In this document: positions 1-8,303 of the stretch, piece by piece
Numbering within the stretch: position 1 is the first letter of the stretch
Layout: every line of letters begins with the position of its first letter
Origin: a virus
Direction: 5' to 3' (one strand)
DNA: 20,113 nucleotides
Virus record (IMG/VR): IMGVR_UViG_3300037963_000047
Location: 1 to 20,113 of that record
The notes under the pieces: model-generated
What the model saw: only the letters and a program-made list of their open reading frames with translations
Database searches by the model: none
Told to the model about the DNA's origin: nothing
Position numbers and translations under genes: made by a program

Positions 1-88
1 TTATTATAGTGATCTCCCTTTTTAACCCTGTTATATACCCATAAATGGATATAAGGTGCTCACTGGTTGTCTTGGGTTGCTTAGCCAT
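1..88 (-). CDS. Partial gene, N-terminal 29 residues of a small phage protein of unknown function
   Basis: The start codon is at 88..86 and shares one base with the TAA of the giant ejection-type protein upstream (TAATG). The reading frame stays open to the window edge, so only the N-terminus is seen: it begins MAKQPKTTSEH and continues LISIYGYITGLKREITII. The visible part is a short polar leader followed by a segment with alternating hydrophobic residues. I have an impression of similar N-termini on short proteins near the end of late operons in marine phages, sometimes near lysis genes, but I cannot name a function. The gene is the last of the visible operon and appears translationally coupled to its neighbour. 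No ribosome-binding site of its own is visible. Confidence 0.7.
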   Translation of the reverse strand, partial: MAKQPKTTSEHLISIYGYITGLKREITII

Positions 89-3000
89 TATTTTTCTAGG
101 GGGTTTGGTTTTACAGACTCTTCTCCTGGTCCAAAAATACTATTAAATAAAAATCCTTCTATTTTACCAAGATGATTATATGCATCATCAAATAAATATT
201 CTATTTCCATAAGTGCTAATGTTTCTATTGTTAGCTTTAATGTTTCATTTTCTGCAAGTATTAAAAAATCTATTTGTGCTTTTTTAATATCGGGGTCAAG
301 TGAAGAAGTTGCAATCATATTTCTTTGTTCTCTAGAAACTCTTAATTTTGATTCTACTGTTTTTAGTATATCAGATACACTACCAAACGCTTGAACTTCT
401 GGTGTTATTATTGGCTCACCTTTTGCATCAGCTTCTTTAATATTACCAAAAATACCTATTAATCTTGTTTCATGAGATTTTTTTAAATCCATCTGCGAAT
501 AATCTATTTGTTTTAATTTTTTAGCTTTATTTATTAATGAACTCCATTCTTTGTGATATTGAGAATTTTTTATAGGTGCAGCTACTTTAAATCTTCTTGT
601 AATTATACTTAAAGCATTTTTAAAACTAGAAAAATCTGCCTCATCTTCTCTTTTAGCTGGCCGTTCAACAGTATCATCTACACCTTTAACTCTACCAGTT
701 GCAAATTTTTGAACTGTTCTCATTATACCCCCACCTTTTATATTAGGCGTTTCTGAAAAATCACCTTGTTCTAAAATATCAAATGGATATTGTAGTAGAC
801 CAGTAAAGTAAGAACCAATTATATAATCCATTTCTATAGGTGTAAATATAGGATTTTTTACAGTTCCTTCTTTTTTTCTTTCTAAAAATGATCTTGTATT
901 AGCACTATAATGTGACAACTGTATGGCAATTTTTCTAGTGCTAGGTCTTAATTGTAATTGATCTAATCTTTGCCTTTCATATAGACCTAATATAGGTGAA
1001 CCAGAATATAAATTAGTATTAAACATCATTTCTATAAAAGGTCTAACTACAGTAGGTAGAGGCACACCAGGCATTATTTGACTAAATGATTCTGCAACAT
1101 ATTTTTTTGTAACACCATCACTTCCTTTATAAAGACCATCTAGTATACCAACTGCAATGTTAGCAAATATACCTAAATCATATGGTTTTGGCATTGCATT
1201 AAATGGCACTTCAGAATCTAGTACTTTTTTACCCTGTTTATTTATTACATAATTTGGAAACAAATAATTTAATTGTTTAATTCTGCTATCTATTTTTGCA
1301 TATTCTGGATGTTGAGAATTTATATGGTACAATGCTATTTCTGGTGCTACTATAGTTGTTGATACTAGTGCAGCTGCTTTTCCTGGCTGTTCAAAAAATA
1401 CTCTACCTGTTCTATATAATCCCTGTATACTAGCATTTAAAAACATTGTATTTCTACTTAATGCATTTAATAAAACATTAGATCCACGCATACCAAAATC
1501 TGTAGCAACCTCTCTACCAGCAAATGCAGCACCTATATCACTAAATCCTGCAGCTTTTGCTAATTGATATTCACCCATACGAGTTGCATACTCAGCTGAT
1601 TGCACTAATTTTTTATATTGCCTCCAACCATATCCTATAGGCTTACCTATAAATCTTCCTAATTGATTTGTATAAAATTTAGTTACGTTAGATGCTACAC
1701 CAAGACTAGCACCTTTTTCTACCATTTTTTTAAGAGTTCTAGGTGTTAACGCCTCTGTTTCAGATCTAGAAGAATATCCCATACCATTAAGTAATCCTTC
1801 TTTGTACATTTGTGTTTGTCTAAAAGCATTTATATAACCTTTAACACTAGTAAATCCTGGTATGTAACCTACAAAAGGTATATTTTGTTTTTGTAAGGCT
1901 GTTTCTACAGCTTTTCTAGCACCAGTAGATTTTTCTGGATCAAATGGAGGTATTATTTTTTTGTCTAAAATTTTTAAACCACTAGTTCCTTTTAATTTTT
2001 GTTTTGCTAAAGTAGCTCTATCAAGGGATCTACTACCTATACCAAAAGCTGAGTTTATAGTTCCTGCTAGTGTATCTCTAATAATATTAAATGCAACAAA
2101 TGGAGGTGAATAAGTTATAGCTTGTGATGCAAATCTTGCATATTTAGAAGCCCATCCATTTTCACCAAACATTGCTAATACTTTATATGTTTTAGCTTCA
2201 CCTATACCTTTAAATACTTCAGCTAAATTAGAATCCATTATTTCATAAATTTCAGCTTTACCATTTCTGTAGACTATATCAGCAATTTCTTTAGATCCTT
2301 CTGTAGGTTTAAATGTATTTGAAAAAGTTAATACATCAAGACTATCTAAGTTACTTAACTGATCTTTTCTTTTTGCACCAACTTTAGTTACTACATCTTT
2401 TTCTGGATCAAACTTAGCACCTGCTTTACTATATGCTCTCTTTACATTTTTTACAGCTACATTTGTAATTTCAGCAAATTCATTTTTACCAACTTTTCTA
2501 GCTATAGCATTCTTATCAATTTTACCTAACTTATCTCCTTTATCTAACATATTATAAAATGCAATTTTTGCCCTATTTCTATCACTAGCTAAAACAGTTT
2601 GATAAGTATATGTAATTAAATTTTGATATAAATTTATATCACCTTCTTGTTTTTGTTGTGCTATTTTAACAGCACCTGGTCTACTTAATCCTAATAATTT
2701 TCTTGTTTGTTCTTTTACTGTAGATATTACACCTGATGTTGCTGTTTTATCTCTAGTTAAAGGTATAAAAAAAGGATTTTCTCTTAGTATTTTATTTGCA
2801 TCTTTTCTAGCTAATAGCCCAGACTGCACTTGATACTCTAATAATTCATCAGTAAACTGTTTATATTTTTTAAATGCAGCATTGTAAGATGTTCTTGAAA
2901 TTTTTCTATTAGAATCAAAACCATATTTTTTTTTAAAAGCAGAAGAATCTAGCTCTACATAATCTATATATTGTTGTCTTAAAGATTTTTCTGTGGGTAA

Positions 3001-4452
3001 AGTTTTGTCTAATTTAGGTCTTCTTTTTCCTATAAAGTTTTGACGTTTAGCAGCTATATAATTTAAAAATTGATTAACTTCATTTTTATCATCAAATGGT
3101 TTTAATGTAGTATGCAAACCTTCACTTTTACCTTTTATGTAACTAGCTGCTTTTGCTAATTGATCAGGTGGTAAATATACACCATCCATTACAAAACCAT
3201 GTGCTCTAGTGCTAGATGCTGTTAAAAGTCTTAGTTGAAAGTAAGGTTCTAATATAGGGTCTACTTTAAAATTTTTTGATTTATATAATTTTTTTAAATC
3301 AATAACATCTGTTGCAGATTCAGGATCTATTTCTTTTTGTAATACTTTTATAAAATCCCATTGATCTGCTAAATTAGTTCTAACTGCACTTAGTTTATTA
3401 CCAATAACTTTTTTAATTACACCTATAGGGCTATTAACACCTTCGGATTGGTTAGAGTTATCTGGATCTTTTTTAGAAGCATCTCTTAATTTTTTTGTAG
3501 GCAGTGTATTATTTTTTTTTAAAAGTAAATCTTTAGCTTTACTAACTACATAACTACCACCACCACCAACAAACAATCCTATACCTGCCCCTGTTAAAGC
3601 AACTGTGCCAGTTCTTATAGGGTCATAAGTTTGTCTTAAATCTATTTCTTTTTCTACTGTTTGATTAGCAATATCAATAGTACCTAGACCCACACCATCT
3701 ATTGCAGCAACTGAACTAGCACTTTTTAGTAATGCCTCTCTTCTAACTTTTTTAGATATTTCTTGTAATTTTTCTGGACTATCTAATACTCCTTTTTTTA
3801 AAACTTTCTTTTTTACACCTTTTTTAACTTCATTTTTAATTACTTCACCGCCTGCTTTTTTTAATACTCCTTTTGTAACAATACCACCAACACCTATTCC
3901 AAGAAAATTTAATGGGTCTATTATACCTATACCTAGATTTTGAAAAAATCCTTTTGCACCTCTACCACCTTCTTCGTAAAAATTAGGTAATTCACTCCAG
4001 TATCTAGTTAGATAAGATAGTCTAGCTTTTTGATCTTCCGTTATATCTAAACCTTTGACATAAAAATATTCTTTAGCCATATTATAAGTGTTAGCTTGAT
4101 TCCAAGTTCTATCTGATATAAATTTATTAATAGCTTTTATATCGCCATCAACACCATCTTCAAAACCCTCTCCATCTCTGTTAGTATAATATGATTTTGC
4201 TACAGCTGCAAGCTGTTTATTATCATATATATTATCAAATGTATATTTTAAAGATCCATCTTCATTTTTTTGTATGGGTATTATATTATTTATATTATCA
4301 TTTTTAACTATTTCATCAGTATTAATAACATTTTTTTTTCTATATTTTTCTATATTTCTTAATGCTCTGTCTTTAGATGCTAACATTGTGTTAGTATTAT
4401 TTTTATAAGAATCTATATTTACTATAGAATCTCCATATGAATTATTATACAT
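88..4452 (-). CDS. Giant internal-virion/ejection-type protein with LPD38-like region (1454 aa)
   Basis: This is the largest gene of the window and probably encodes a virion protein carried in the capsid and ejected with the DNA, playing the part of T7 gp16. The N-terminal about 160 residues are polar. Glycine-rich hydrophobic stretches lie near residues 166-194 (GIGIIDPLNFLGIGVGG) and 281-303 (GAGIGLFVGGGGS), separated by a strongly basic Lys-rich segment, and could insert in a membrane. The region from about residue 785 (FNIIRDTLAG) to 1010, with GREVATDFGMRG near 977 and NASIQGL near 1005, resembles the large polyvalent protein-associated domain 38 family found in very large phage proteins. 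I see no convincing lytic transglycosylase or peptidase motif. The start at 4452 has no clear Shine-Dalgarno sequence and lies one base after the stop of the preceding gene, so coupled translation is likely. The ejection role is inferred from size, position and domain style. Confidence 0.75.
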   Translation of the reverse strand: MYNNSYGDSIVNIDSYKNNTNTMLASKDRALRNIEKYRKKNVINTDEIVKNDNINNIIPIQKNEDGSLKYTFDNIYDNKQLAAVAKSYYTNRDGEGFEDGVDGDIKAINKFISDRTWNQANTYNMAKEYFYVKGLDITEDQKARLSYLTRYWSELPNFYEEGGRGAKGFFQNLGIGIIDPLNFLGIGVGGIVTKGVLKKAGGEVIKNEVKKGVKKKVLKKGVLDSPEKLQEISKKVRREALLKSASSVAAIDGVGLGTIDIANQTVEKEIDLRQTYDPIRTGTVALTGAGIGLFVGGGGSYVVSKAKDLLLKKNNTLPTKKLRDASKKDPDNSNQSEGVNSPIGVIKKVIGNKLSAVRTNLADQWDFIKVLQKEIDPESATDVIDLKKLYKSKNFKVDPILEPYFQLRLLTASSTRAHGFVMDGVYLPPDQLAKAASYIKGKSEGLHTTLKPFDDKNEVNQFLNYIAAKRQNFIGKRRPKLDKTLPTEKSLRQQYIDYVELDSSAFKKKYGFDSNRKISRTSYNAAFKKYKQFTDELLEYQVQSGLLARKDANKILRENPFFIPLTRDKTATSGVISTVKEQTRKLLGLSRPGAVKIAQQKQEGDINLYQNLITYTYQTVLASDRNRAKIAFYNMLDKGDKLGKIDKNAIARKVGKNEFAEITNVAVKNVKRAYSKAGAKFDPEKDVVTKVGAKRKDQLSNLDSLDVLTFSNTFKPTEGSKEIADIVYRNGKAEIYEIMDSNLAEVFKGIGEAKTYKVLAMFGENGWASKYARFASQAITYSPPFVAFNIIRDTLAGTINSAFGIGSRSLDRATLAKQKLKGTSGLKILDKKIIPPFDPEKSTGARKAVETALQKQNIPFVGYIPGFTSVKGYINAFRQTQMYKEGLLNGMGYSSRSETEALTPRTLKKMVEKGASLGVASNVTKFYTNQLGRFIGKPIGYGWRQYKKLVQSAEYATRMGEYQLAKAAGFSDIGAAFAGREVATDFGMRGSNVLLNALSRNTMFLNASIQGLYRTGRVFFEQPGKAAALVSTTIVAPEIALYHINSQHPEYAKIDSRIKQLNYLFPNYVINKQGKKVLDSEVPFNAMPKPYDLGIFANIAVGILDGLYKGSDGVTKKYVAESFSQIMPGVPLPTVVRPFIEMMFNTNLYSGSPILGLYERQRLDQLQLRPSTRKIAIQLSHYSANTRSFLERKKEGTVKNPIFTPIEMDYIIGSYFTGLLQYPFDILEQGDFSETPNIKGGGIMRTVQKFATGRVKGVDDTVERPAKREDEADFSSFKNALSIITRRFKVAAPIKNSQYHKEWSSLINKAKKLKQIDYSQMDLKKSHETRLIGIFGNIKEADAKGEPIITPEVQAFGSVSDILKTVESKLRVSREQRNMIATSSLDPDIKKAQIDFLILAENETLKLTIETLALMEIEYLFDDAYNHLGKIEGFLFNSIFGPGEESVKPNPLEK

Positions 4453-4453
4453 G

Positions 4454-5641
4454 TTATTTAGCAGGTATTAAAGTTGGATCTAATGCTATTAATAATAAAT
4501 TTCTATAACTATTCCCAGCAGAATCTTTGATGTTTGCTGCAAAACTTTGTGCAAAATGTATTCTTTCTGATCTAGTTTGTAAATCATCAAACATATAACT
4601 TACTAATGTATCTATTTTATCATTATCTGTTGGGTTAGCTGCATTAAAAGACTCACTAAATTGAGTAGCGTTATATCTATTAATATCAAAATTTTTACCT
4701 TGTATTTTTTCTTTAAATGTAGCAGCTTTATATCCATCTAAAACTTGATCTCCTATATATCCTTGAGTTTGATCAAATAAAACTTTATTTGCAGCTAATG
4801 CTGTAGCTGTTAAATCAGCTTTTTCAGTTCCTTTTATTTTATAATTAGATGCTATCCTTGTCATTACTGCTTTAAATGCATTTCTTTCATTTGCTTTTTC
4901 ACCAAATAATTCTATACCAGCAAATTGCCCACTAGCATCTCTTATAATGCCTTGATTAAATCCTCTATAACCTGCTATAGCTTGGTCTACTTGATTAGGT
5001 GTTCCTAAATCTGTAGTAGATACTAGTGGATCTAAATAATCTCTAACTTGCATGCTAGAGAATGCATCAGATGGCACTGGTCCTTTAGCCATATCTTCAG
5101 TTTTCATTTGCATAGGTTGTTTATTACCAACTAAAGACTCAACTGTGTTATATCCTAACGCACCTATATTATCTATACCTAATTTTTTTAATATAGGATT
5201 ATATTTTTCTTCAAAAGTTTGCGTTCTAGTTTGATATCTTGTATTAAAATCTGTTTCAAATTTAGCATTCTTTAATGCTTCTTCATCTAATTTATTTTCT
5301 TTTAATAATTCTTCTAATTGTTTCATAGTATCATCATTTAAAGTAAATTGAGATGCATCTGCAACATTTGCAAAATTTGTATTATATTTTGATTCTAAAA
5401 GTTTATAATTAGTTTTTCTATTTTTTTCAGCTTCAATAGCATTAGGTATAGTTTCAGATAAAAGAGTATCACCAACTCTTGCTAATACGTTAGCTTTAAG
5501 TGCATCATTAGCTTCTGAGTTTTTTATCTTTGCAGATAAAAGCCCTGTAGTTATACCTGTTACTGCTCTTGATCCTGCAACATCTGCAGCACCCTCTACA
5601 ATACTTTCAGCACCTTTTGCTAATCTATCTAGTATACCCAT
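4454..5641 (-). CDS. Putative internal virion protein of unknown function (395 aa)
   Basis: I do not recognise a named family. The N-terminus (MGILDRLAKGAESIVEGAAD) is a likely amphipathic helix with small residues, followed by an Ala/Gly-rich stretch to about residue 40. Residues about 60-150 are charged and probably helical. The middle contains Gln/Asn/Asp-rich segments, and the C-terminus is mixed (SFAANIKDSAG then LLLIALDPTLIPAK). Its place directly before the giant protein, in a run with no spacing, suggests a partner in the internal core or ejection apparatus, roughly where T7 has gp15. This is positional inference only. The start at 5641 is well supported: AGGAGG at 5654..5649 lies seven bases upstream, and the ATG overlaps the preceding stop as TAATG. 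Confidence 0.65.
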   Translation of the reverse strand: MGILDRLAKGAESIVEGAADVAGSRAVTGITTGLLSAKIKNSEANDALKANVLARVGDTLLSETIPNAIEAEKNRKTNYKLLESKYNTNFANVADASQFTLNDDTMKQLEELLKENKLDEEALKNAKFETDFNTRYQTRTQTFEEKYNPILKKLGIDNIGALGYNTVESLVGNKQPMQMKTEDMAKGPVPSDAFSSMQVRDYLDPLVSTTDLGTPNQVDQAIAGYRGFNQGIIRDASGQFAGIELFGEKANERNAFKAVMTRIASNYKIKGTEKADLTATALAANKVLFDQTQGYIGDQVLDGYKAATFKEKIQGKNFDINRYNATQFSESFNAANPTDNDKIDTLVSYMFDDLQTRSERIHFAQSFAANIKDSAGNSYRNLLLIALDPTLIPAK

Positions 5642-6153
5642 TACTCAGCCTCCTCTTGTTCAGGTTTTGCCATTAAACCTTTCTTTTCTACTTTTTTAAT
5701 ATCTTCTTTTACACCCGATGCAGCCCTCTCAGCTTCTTCAGCATTTACTTTAGTTCTAACAATAGATTGTATATTTTCATTATTAGTTATATCAGACATT
5801 GACATGTTAAATTTTTTAACACCTGCTGCTATACCCATAGTTGCAATCATTTTCATTACTGGTGCTGCAATTAAAAAAGCTAAATCTGGATTCCATTTAC
5901 CTTCCATAAAACCATTAAATAAAATTATTCTACCTAATGCTTCTACAGGTACACCTGCATCTAGCATAGCTAATACTTGTTCTGTAAAAGCTGGTCTATG
6001 TAATCTATCCCATACAAACTCAGTTGCCTCTATAGGGTCTGTATATTGTGGTGGATGTTCCCAAGGATAATTACCAGGATCATCTGTTAAACTTTGACCA
6101 GGAATTGGTGCATCAAATGGATTATCTTCGTTTTCTTTGTATTGATCTATCAT
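5641..6153 (-). CDS. Conserved-looking marine phage virion-associated protein, function unknown (170 aa)
   Basis: The N-terminal third is distinctive, acidic and Pro-rich: NPFDAPIPGQSLTDDPGN followed by YPWEHPPQYTDP at about residues 11-40. I recognise this PIPGQSLT...PWE.PP style from proteins of marine podoviruses and myoviruses, where function is usually not assigned. A helical region follows (residues about 42-87), then a hydrophobic stretch at about 88-113 (LAFLIAAPVMKMIATMGIAAG) that could be membrane-interacting or buried. The C-terminus is a charged helix rich in Lys and Glu ending EQEEAE. It sits between a 112-residue protein and the 395-residue putative internal protein, so it is probably part of the same virion assembly. 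The Shine-Dalgarno sequence is weak. Its start is two bases past the preceding stop. Confidence 0.65.
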   Translation of the reverse strand: MIDQYKENEDNPFDAPIPGQSLTDDPGNYPWEHPPQYTDPIEATEFVWDRLHRPAFTEQVLAMLDAGVPVEALGRIILFNGFMEGKWNPDLAFLIAAPVMKMIATMGIAAGVKKFNMSMSDITNNENIQSIVRTKVNAEEAERAASGVKEDIKKVEKKGLMAKPEQEEAE

Positions 6154-6154
6154 G

Positions 6155-6493
6155 TTATGTTCTTTCTATTCTTTTAATTTTATATGCTTGTGTATAATAT
6201 CTATCAAATCTAGTTTCCCAAAATGCATTTAATGTTTGTGCGTTAACTGCTTTTGCATAGTCTACACTTGCTCTAGAACGAGGAGGTCTAGAATAAGGAA
6301 AATTACTACTAAATCTTACTGGAGACACAGCAGTGTTAATAGGTTGAAATCCAGAATCATCACCTTCTTCTTTTGTCAAAAGTTCTGTTGTTATTTTTCT
6401 ACCTACTTTTTCACCTACTGGCCCACCTACTAAATTACCTACATATCCAGATGCATCTATTACAGCACCCTTAATCCATTTACCTATATCCAT
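6155..6493 (-). CDS. Small protein of the ejection/virion module, function unknown (112 aa)
   Basis: No family is recognised. Residues 1-40 form a Gly/Val-rich probable amphipathic or hydrophobic helix (MDIGKWIKGAVIDASGYVGN followed by LVGGPVGEKVG). A polar linker follows with a Pro/Arg/Ser cluster (SNFPYSRPPRSRASVDYAKA, about residues 63-82). The C-terminus is basic and aromatic (FWETRFDRYYTQAYKIKRIER). The combination of a possible membrane-active N-terminus and basic C-terminus fits a minor virion protein, but nothing in the sequence proves it. An AGGAG lies just upstream of the ATG, in the eight bases that separate the gene from the stop of the 458-residue gene, so this gene has its own ribosome-binding site. 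Confidence 0.55.
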   Translation of the reverse strand: MDIGKWIKGAVIDASGYVGNLVGGPVGEKVGRKITTELLTKEEGDDSGFQPINTAVSPVRFSSNFPYSRPPRSRASVDYAKAVNAQTLNAFWETRFDRYYTQAYKIKRIERT

Positions 6494-6501
6494 TTATTCT
6501 C

Positions 6502-7878
6502 CTATGAGTCGGTTAATAAATCAAAACCAAACTTACCAATCATTTGATACATTGCATCCTTAGATGCTGCATCTTGTAATTCCATTGTAGCAGATCTTTC
6601 TAAAGCTGCTACAGCTAAATTATGATTTCTATTTTGTGCGTTCTCTGAAGAAGTATTTACCCAAGATGCTTCATCTCTCCATTGCTGCCATAGCTGAGAT
6701 AAACCCCAGTTAGAGAGGTTTAATAAGTTTTGTGCATTAACTTGGTTAGCAGCATTTACTGCAGATGTATTAGCAGTATTAACAGCTCTTCTCCATACAA
6801 CGTTTGATTGATCAATTGTTCTTTGATTTGTTACATTAAATTGTTGTCTTTGATTTGCTAATGTTGCATTAAATTGTTCTACTGTTGCCTCTCTCTTAGC
6901 ATTAGCTTCATTAACAGCAATAGTATTTTGTGCATTTAATGCATTAATTTTACTTTTTTCTGCCTCTGCAAATTTTTTCATAGCGTCTAGTCTTGCAGCA
7001 TTTTGATCTGCAACTGTTGTAGCTAGTTTACTATAAAATTGATTTACTTGATTTTGACTTGTAGCATTAAATTGATATGCAGCATTTGCAGCAGCTTGAT
7101 CAGATAACAAGAAAGTTTGTCTTGCATTTATATTTTGTAAATTAGTTTGCTGTCTATTAGATAAATTAGCCATATCCATTTGTAGATATGCTCTTGCATT
7201 TGTAACAGCAGCTTGTTGATTATTAGACAGATTTTGAAATATCATCTGCTTATATGTAGCAGCATCTGCAGCAGCTATTGGTACAGCAGAATTCATAATA
7301 CCTTCAGCTAATGCTTCAGCTGCCATTGAACTAGCACTTAGTCCTCTATTAGCCATTGCAGCTTCAGTAGCTTTTGCAGCACCTCTAGCCCATACTGGTA
7401 AAGGATTACCAGATGCTAATGCTGTTGATACTTCATTTTGTAAACTTTCTAGTTGACCTTTTACAGTAGCTTCTGATGTAATAGCACCTTGTGCAGCAGT
7501 CATAGGAGCAGATACTGTTCCTTGTGCAGCTGTCATTGTAGGTGTTTGTGCAGCAACCTGTGCAGCTGTCATTTGTGCAGCAGTTGCAGCTGTAGGTGCA
7601 GTAACCTGTGTTCCAGTTATTGCTGTAGGTGCAGCAATAGTTGGAGCAGCCACTGTAGTAGGAGGTGTAAAACCAAGCGAACCAGATACACCTGCAGTTC
7701 CTAGTAATTCTTGTGGCCCAACATTTTGTAATTGTGGTGATATAGTTGTACCCGTGGGTAAACTAGGTTGTGTTATTAAACTATCAATTAAACTTACAGC
7801 TTTAGCACTACCTGTCTGCTCTGTTTGAGCAGGTGTTAATGTACCTTTCTGTAAGGATATATCATCTGGTGTTGCCAT
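6502..7878 (-). CDS. Long helical Ala/Gln/Asn-rich virion protein, probable internal/ejection protein (458 aa)
   Basis: Three parts are visible. Residues about 1-71 are polar. Residues about 72-134 are low-complexity Ala/Thr/Pro/Gln with repeated APT and MTAAQ units (MTAAQ at 103, 115 and 126). From about 158 on the protein is almost continuous predicted helix. It starts PLPVWARGAAKATEAAM, then NRGLSASSMAAEAL (about 178-191), DMANLSNRQQTNLQNINARQ (about 235-254), and continues with Gln/Asn/Ala-rich coiled-coil-like sequence to the end. I recognise the ARG...RGLSASSM...DMANLSN style from unassigned structural proteins of marine podoviruses and cyanophages. The helical build and the place ahead of the giant protein suggest an internal core or ejection component similar in role to T7 gp14 or gp15. 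The start overlaps the 41-residue gene stop as TAATG, with GGGGAG close upstream. Confidence 0.7.
   Translation of the reverse strand: MATPDDISLQKGTLTPAQTEQTGSAKAVSLIDSLITQPSLPTGTTISPQLQNVGPQELLGTAGVSGSLGFTPPTTVAAPTIAAPTAITGTQVTAPTAATAAQMTAAQVAAQTPTMTAAQGTVSAPMTAAQGAITSEATVKGQLESLQNEVSTALASGNPLPVWARGAAKATEAAMANRGLSASSMAAEALAEGIMNSAVPIAAADAATYKQMIFQNLSNNQQAAVTNARAYLQMDMANLSNRQQTNLQNINARQTFLLSDQAAANAAYQFNATSQNQVNQFYSKLATTVADQNAARLDAMKKFAEAEKSKINALNAQNTIAVNEANAKREATVEQFNATLANQRQQFNVTNQRTIDQSNVVWRRAVNTANTSAVNAANQVNAQNLLNLSNWGLSQLWQQWRDEASWVNTSSENAQNRNHNLAVAALERSATMELQDAASKDAMYQMIGKFGFDLLTDS
7477..7665 (-). repeat. Low-complexity coding repeat (APT / MTAAQ units) in the 458-aa protein
   Basis: This stretch encodes residues about 72-134 of the helical virion protein and is built from short degenerate units, mainly APT and MTAAQ. 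Three MTAAQ copies lie at residues 103-107, 115-119 and 126-130. The DNA shows matching runs of tgcagc and tgtcat on the plus strand. It is probably a flexible linker between the N-terminal part and the long helical domain. Simple coding repeats like this can expand or contract by slippage. Confidence 0.6.
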
Positions 7879-8003
7879 TATCTCCCCTGTCTATTATATT
7901 TTTTGTATCTACGTTTTTCATCTTTGTTTTTTGATTTTTTGTGTACTCGTGGTCGTTTCTTAGGCTTTGGTCTTTCAACGTATGCCTTAAACTTTTTAGC
8001 CAT
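7878..8003 (-). CDS. Small very basic protein (41 aa), function unknown
   Basis: The 126-base frame starts at ATG 8003..8001, overlapping the TAA of the upstream chaperone-like gene, and ends at TAA 7880..7878, overlapping the ATG of the 458-residue gene. One-base TAATG overlaps at both ends, exactly as elsewhere in the operon, strongly support it as a real gene despite its size. The protein starts MAKKFKAYVERPKPKKRPRV and continues with Lys/Arg-rich sequence ending KKYNRQGR. About half of its residues are Lys or Arg. It has no hydrophobic stretch and no cysteines. A nucleic-acid-binding or capsid-interior role would fit the charge and the neighbourhood, but that is inference. It is easily missed by gene callers with a length cutoff. 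Confidence 0.8.
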   Translation of the reverse strand: MAKKFKAYVERPKPKKRPRVHKKSKNKDEKRRYKKYNRQGR

Positions 8004-8290
8004 TATGGTTTAGTTGGCCACGTAGCGTTTTCACATTTCTCTACAGTATCTTTACCTGCAGGTAAATCTCTTAATTCTTGTCTGTATGTCTTCATGTCGT
8101 CTGATAAAGTATTATCAGATAAAGCCAAGTAATCAGTCTCAGCAAGAAGTCTATTTCTTTTAGCTCTAAGATTAGCTAAAGCTCTAGCAGGGGCTGCGTC
8201 TGCCCACGCTTGTTCTTCAGCATCTCTAGCTGCTTCTTCTTCAGCTGTAAACTGTACTCTGTTACCGTTTATATTATGATATCTTGGCAT
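8003..8290 (-). CDS. Phage tail assembly chaperone-like protein (95 aa)
   Basis: The protein begins MPRYHNINGNRVQFTAEEEA and then carries the pattern RNRLLAETDYLALSD...MKTYRQELRDL (about residues 45-76), ending WPTKP. This matches the style of the phage tail assembly chaperone family (Pfam Phage_tail_APC): a short N-terminal segment naming the residue context, then L.ETD......D.....YRQ.LR.L, and a terminal WP..P. In other phages such small proteins accompany tail fibre genes and probably help fold or attach the fibre. Here it directly follows three paralogous adhesin genes. AAGGAG in the 13-base gap upstream is a good ribosome-binding site and supports the ATG at 8290. It shares the TDW/TDY...R..VR/LR core with the 206-residue gene at 13846-14466. 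Confidence 0.75.
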   Translation of the reverse strand: MPRYHNINGNRVQFTAEEEAARDAEEQAWADAAPARALANLRAKRNRLLAETDYLALSDNTLSDDMKTYRQELRDLPAGKDTVEKCENATWPTKP

Positions 8291-8303
8291 TGTGTTTTTC
8301 TCC

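Noticed and set aside
4440-4460. Programmed frameshift joining the 395- and 1454-residue genes
   Set aside because: There is a stop followed by an ATG with a one-base gap and no slippery heptamer at the junction. Coupled re-initiation is simpler.
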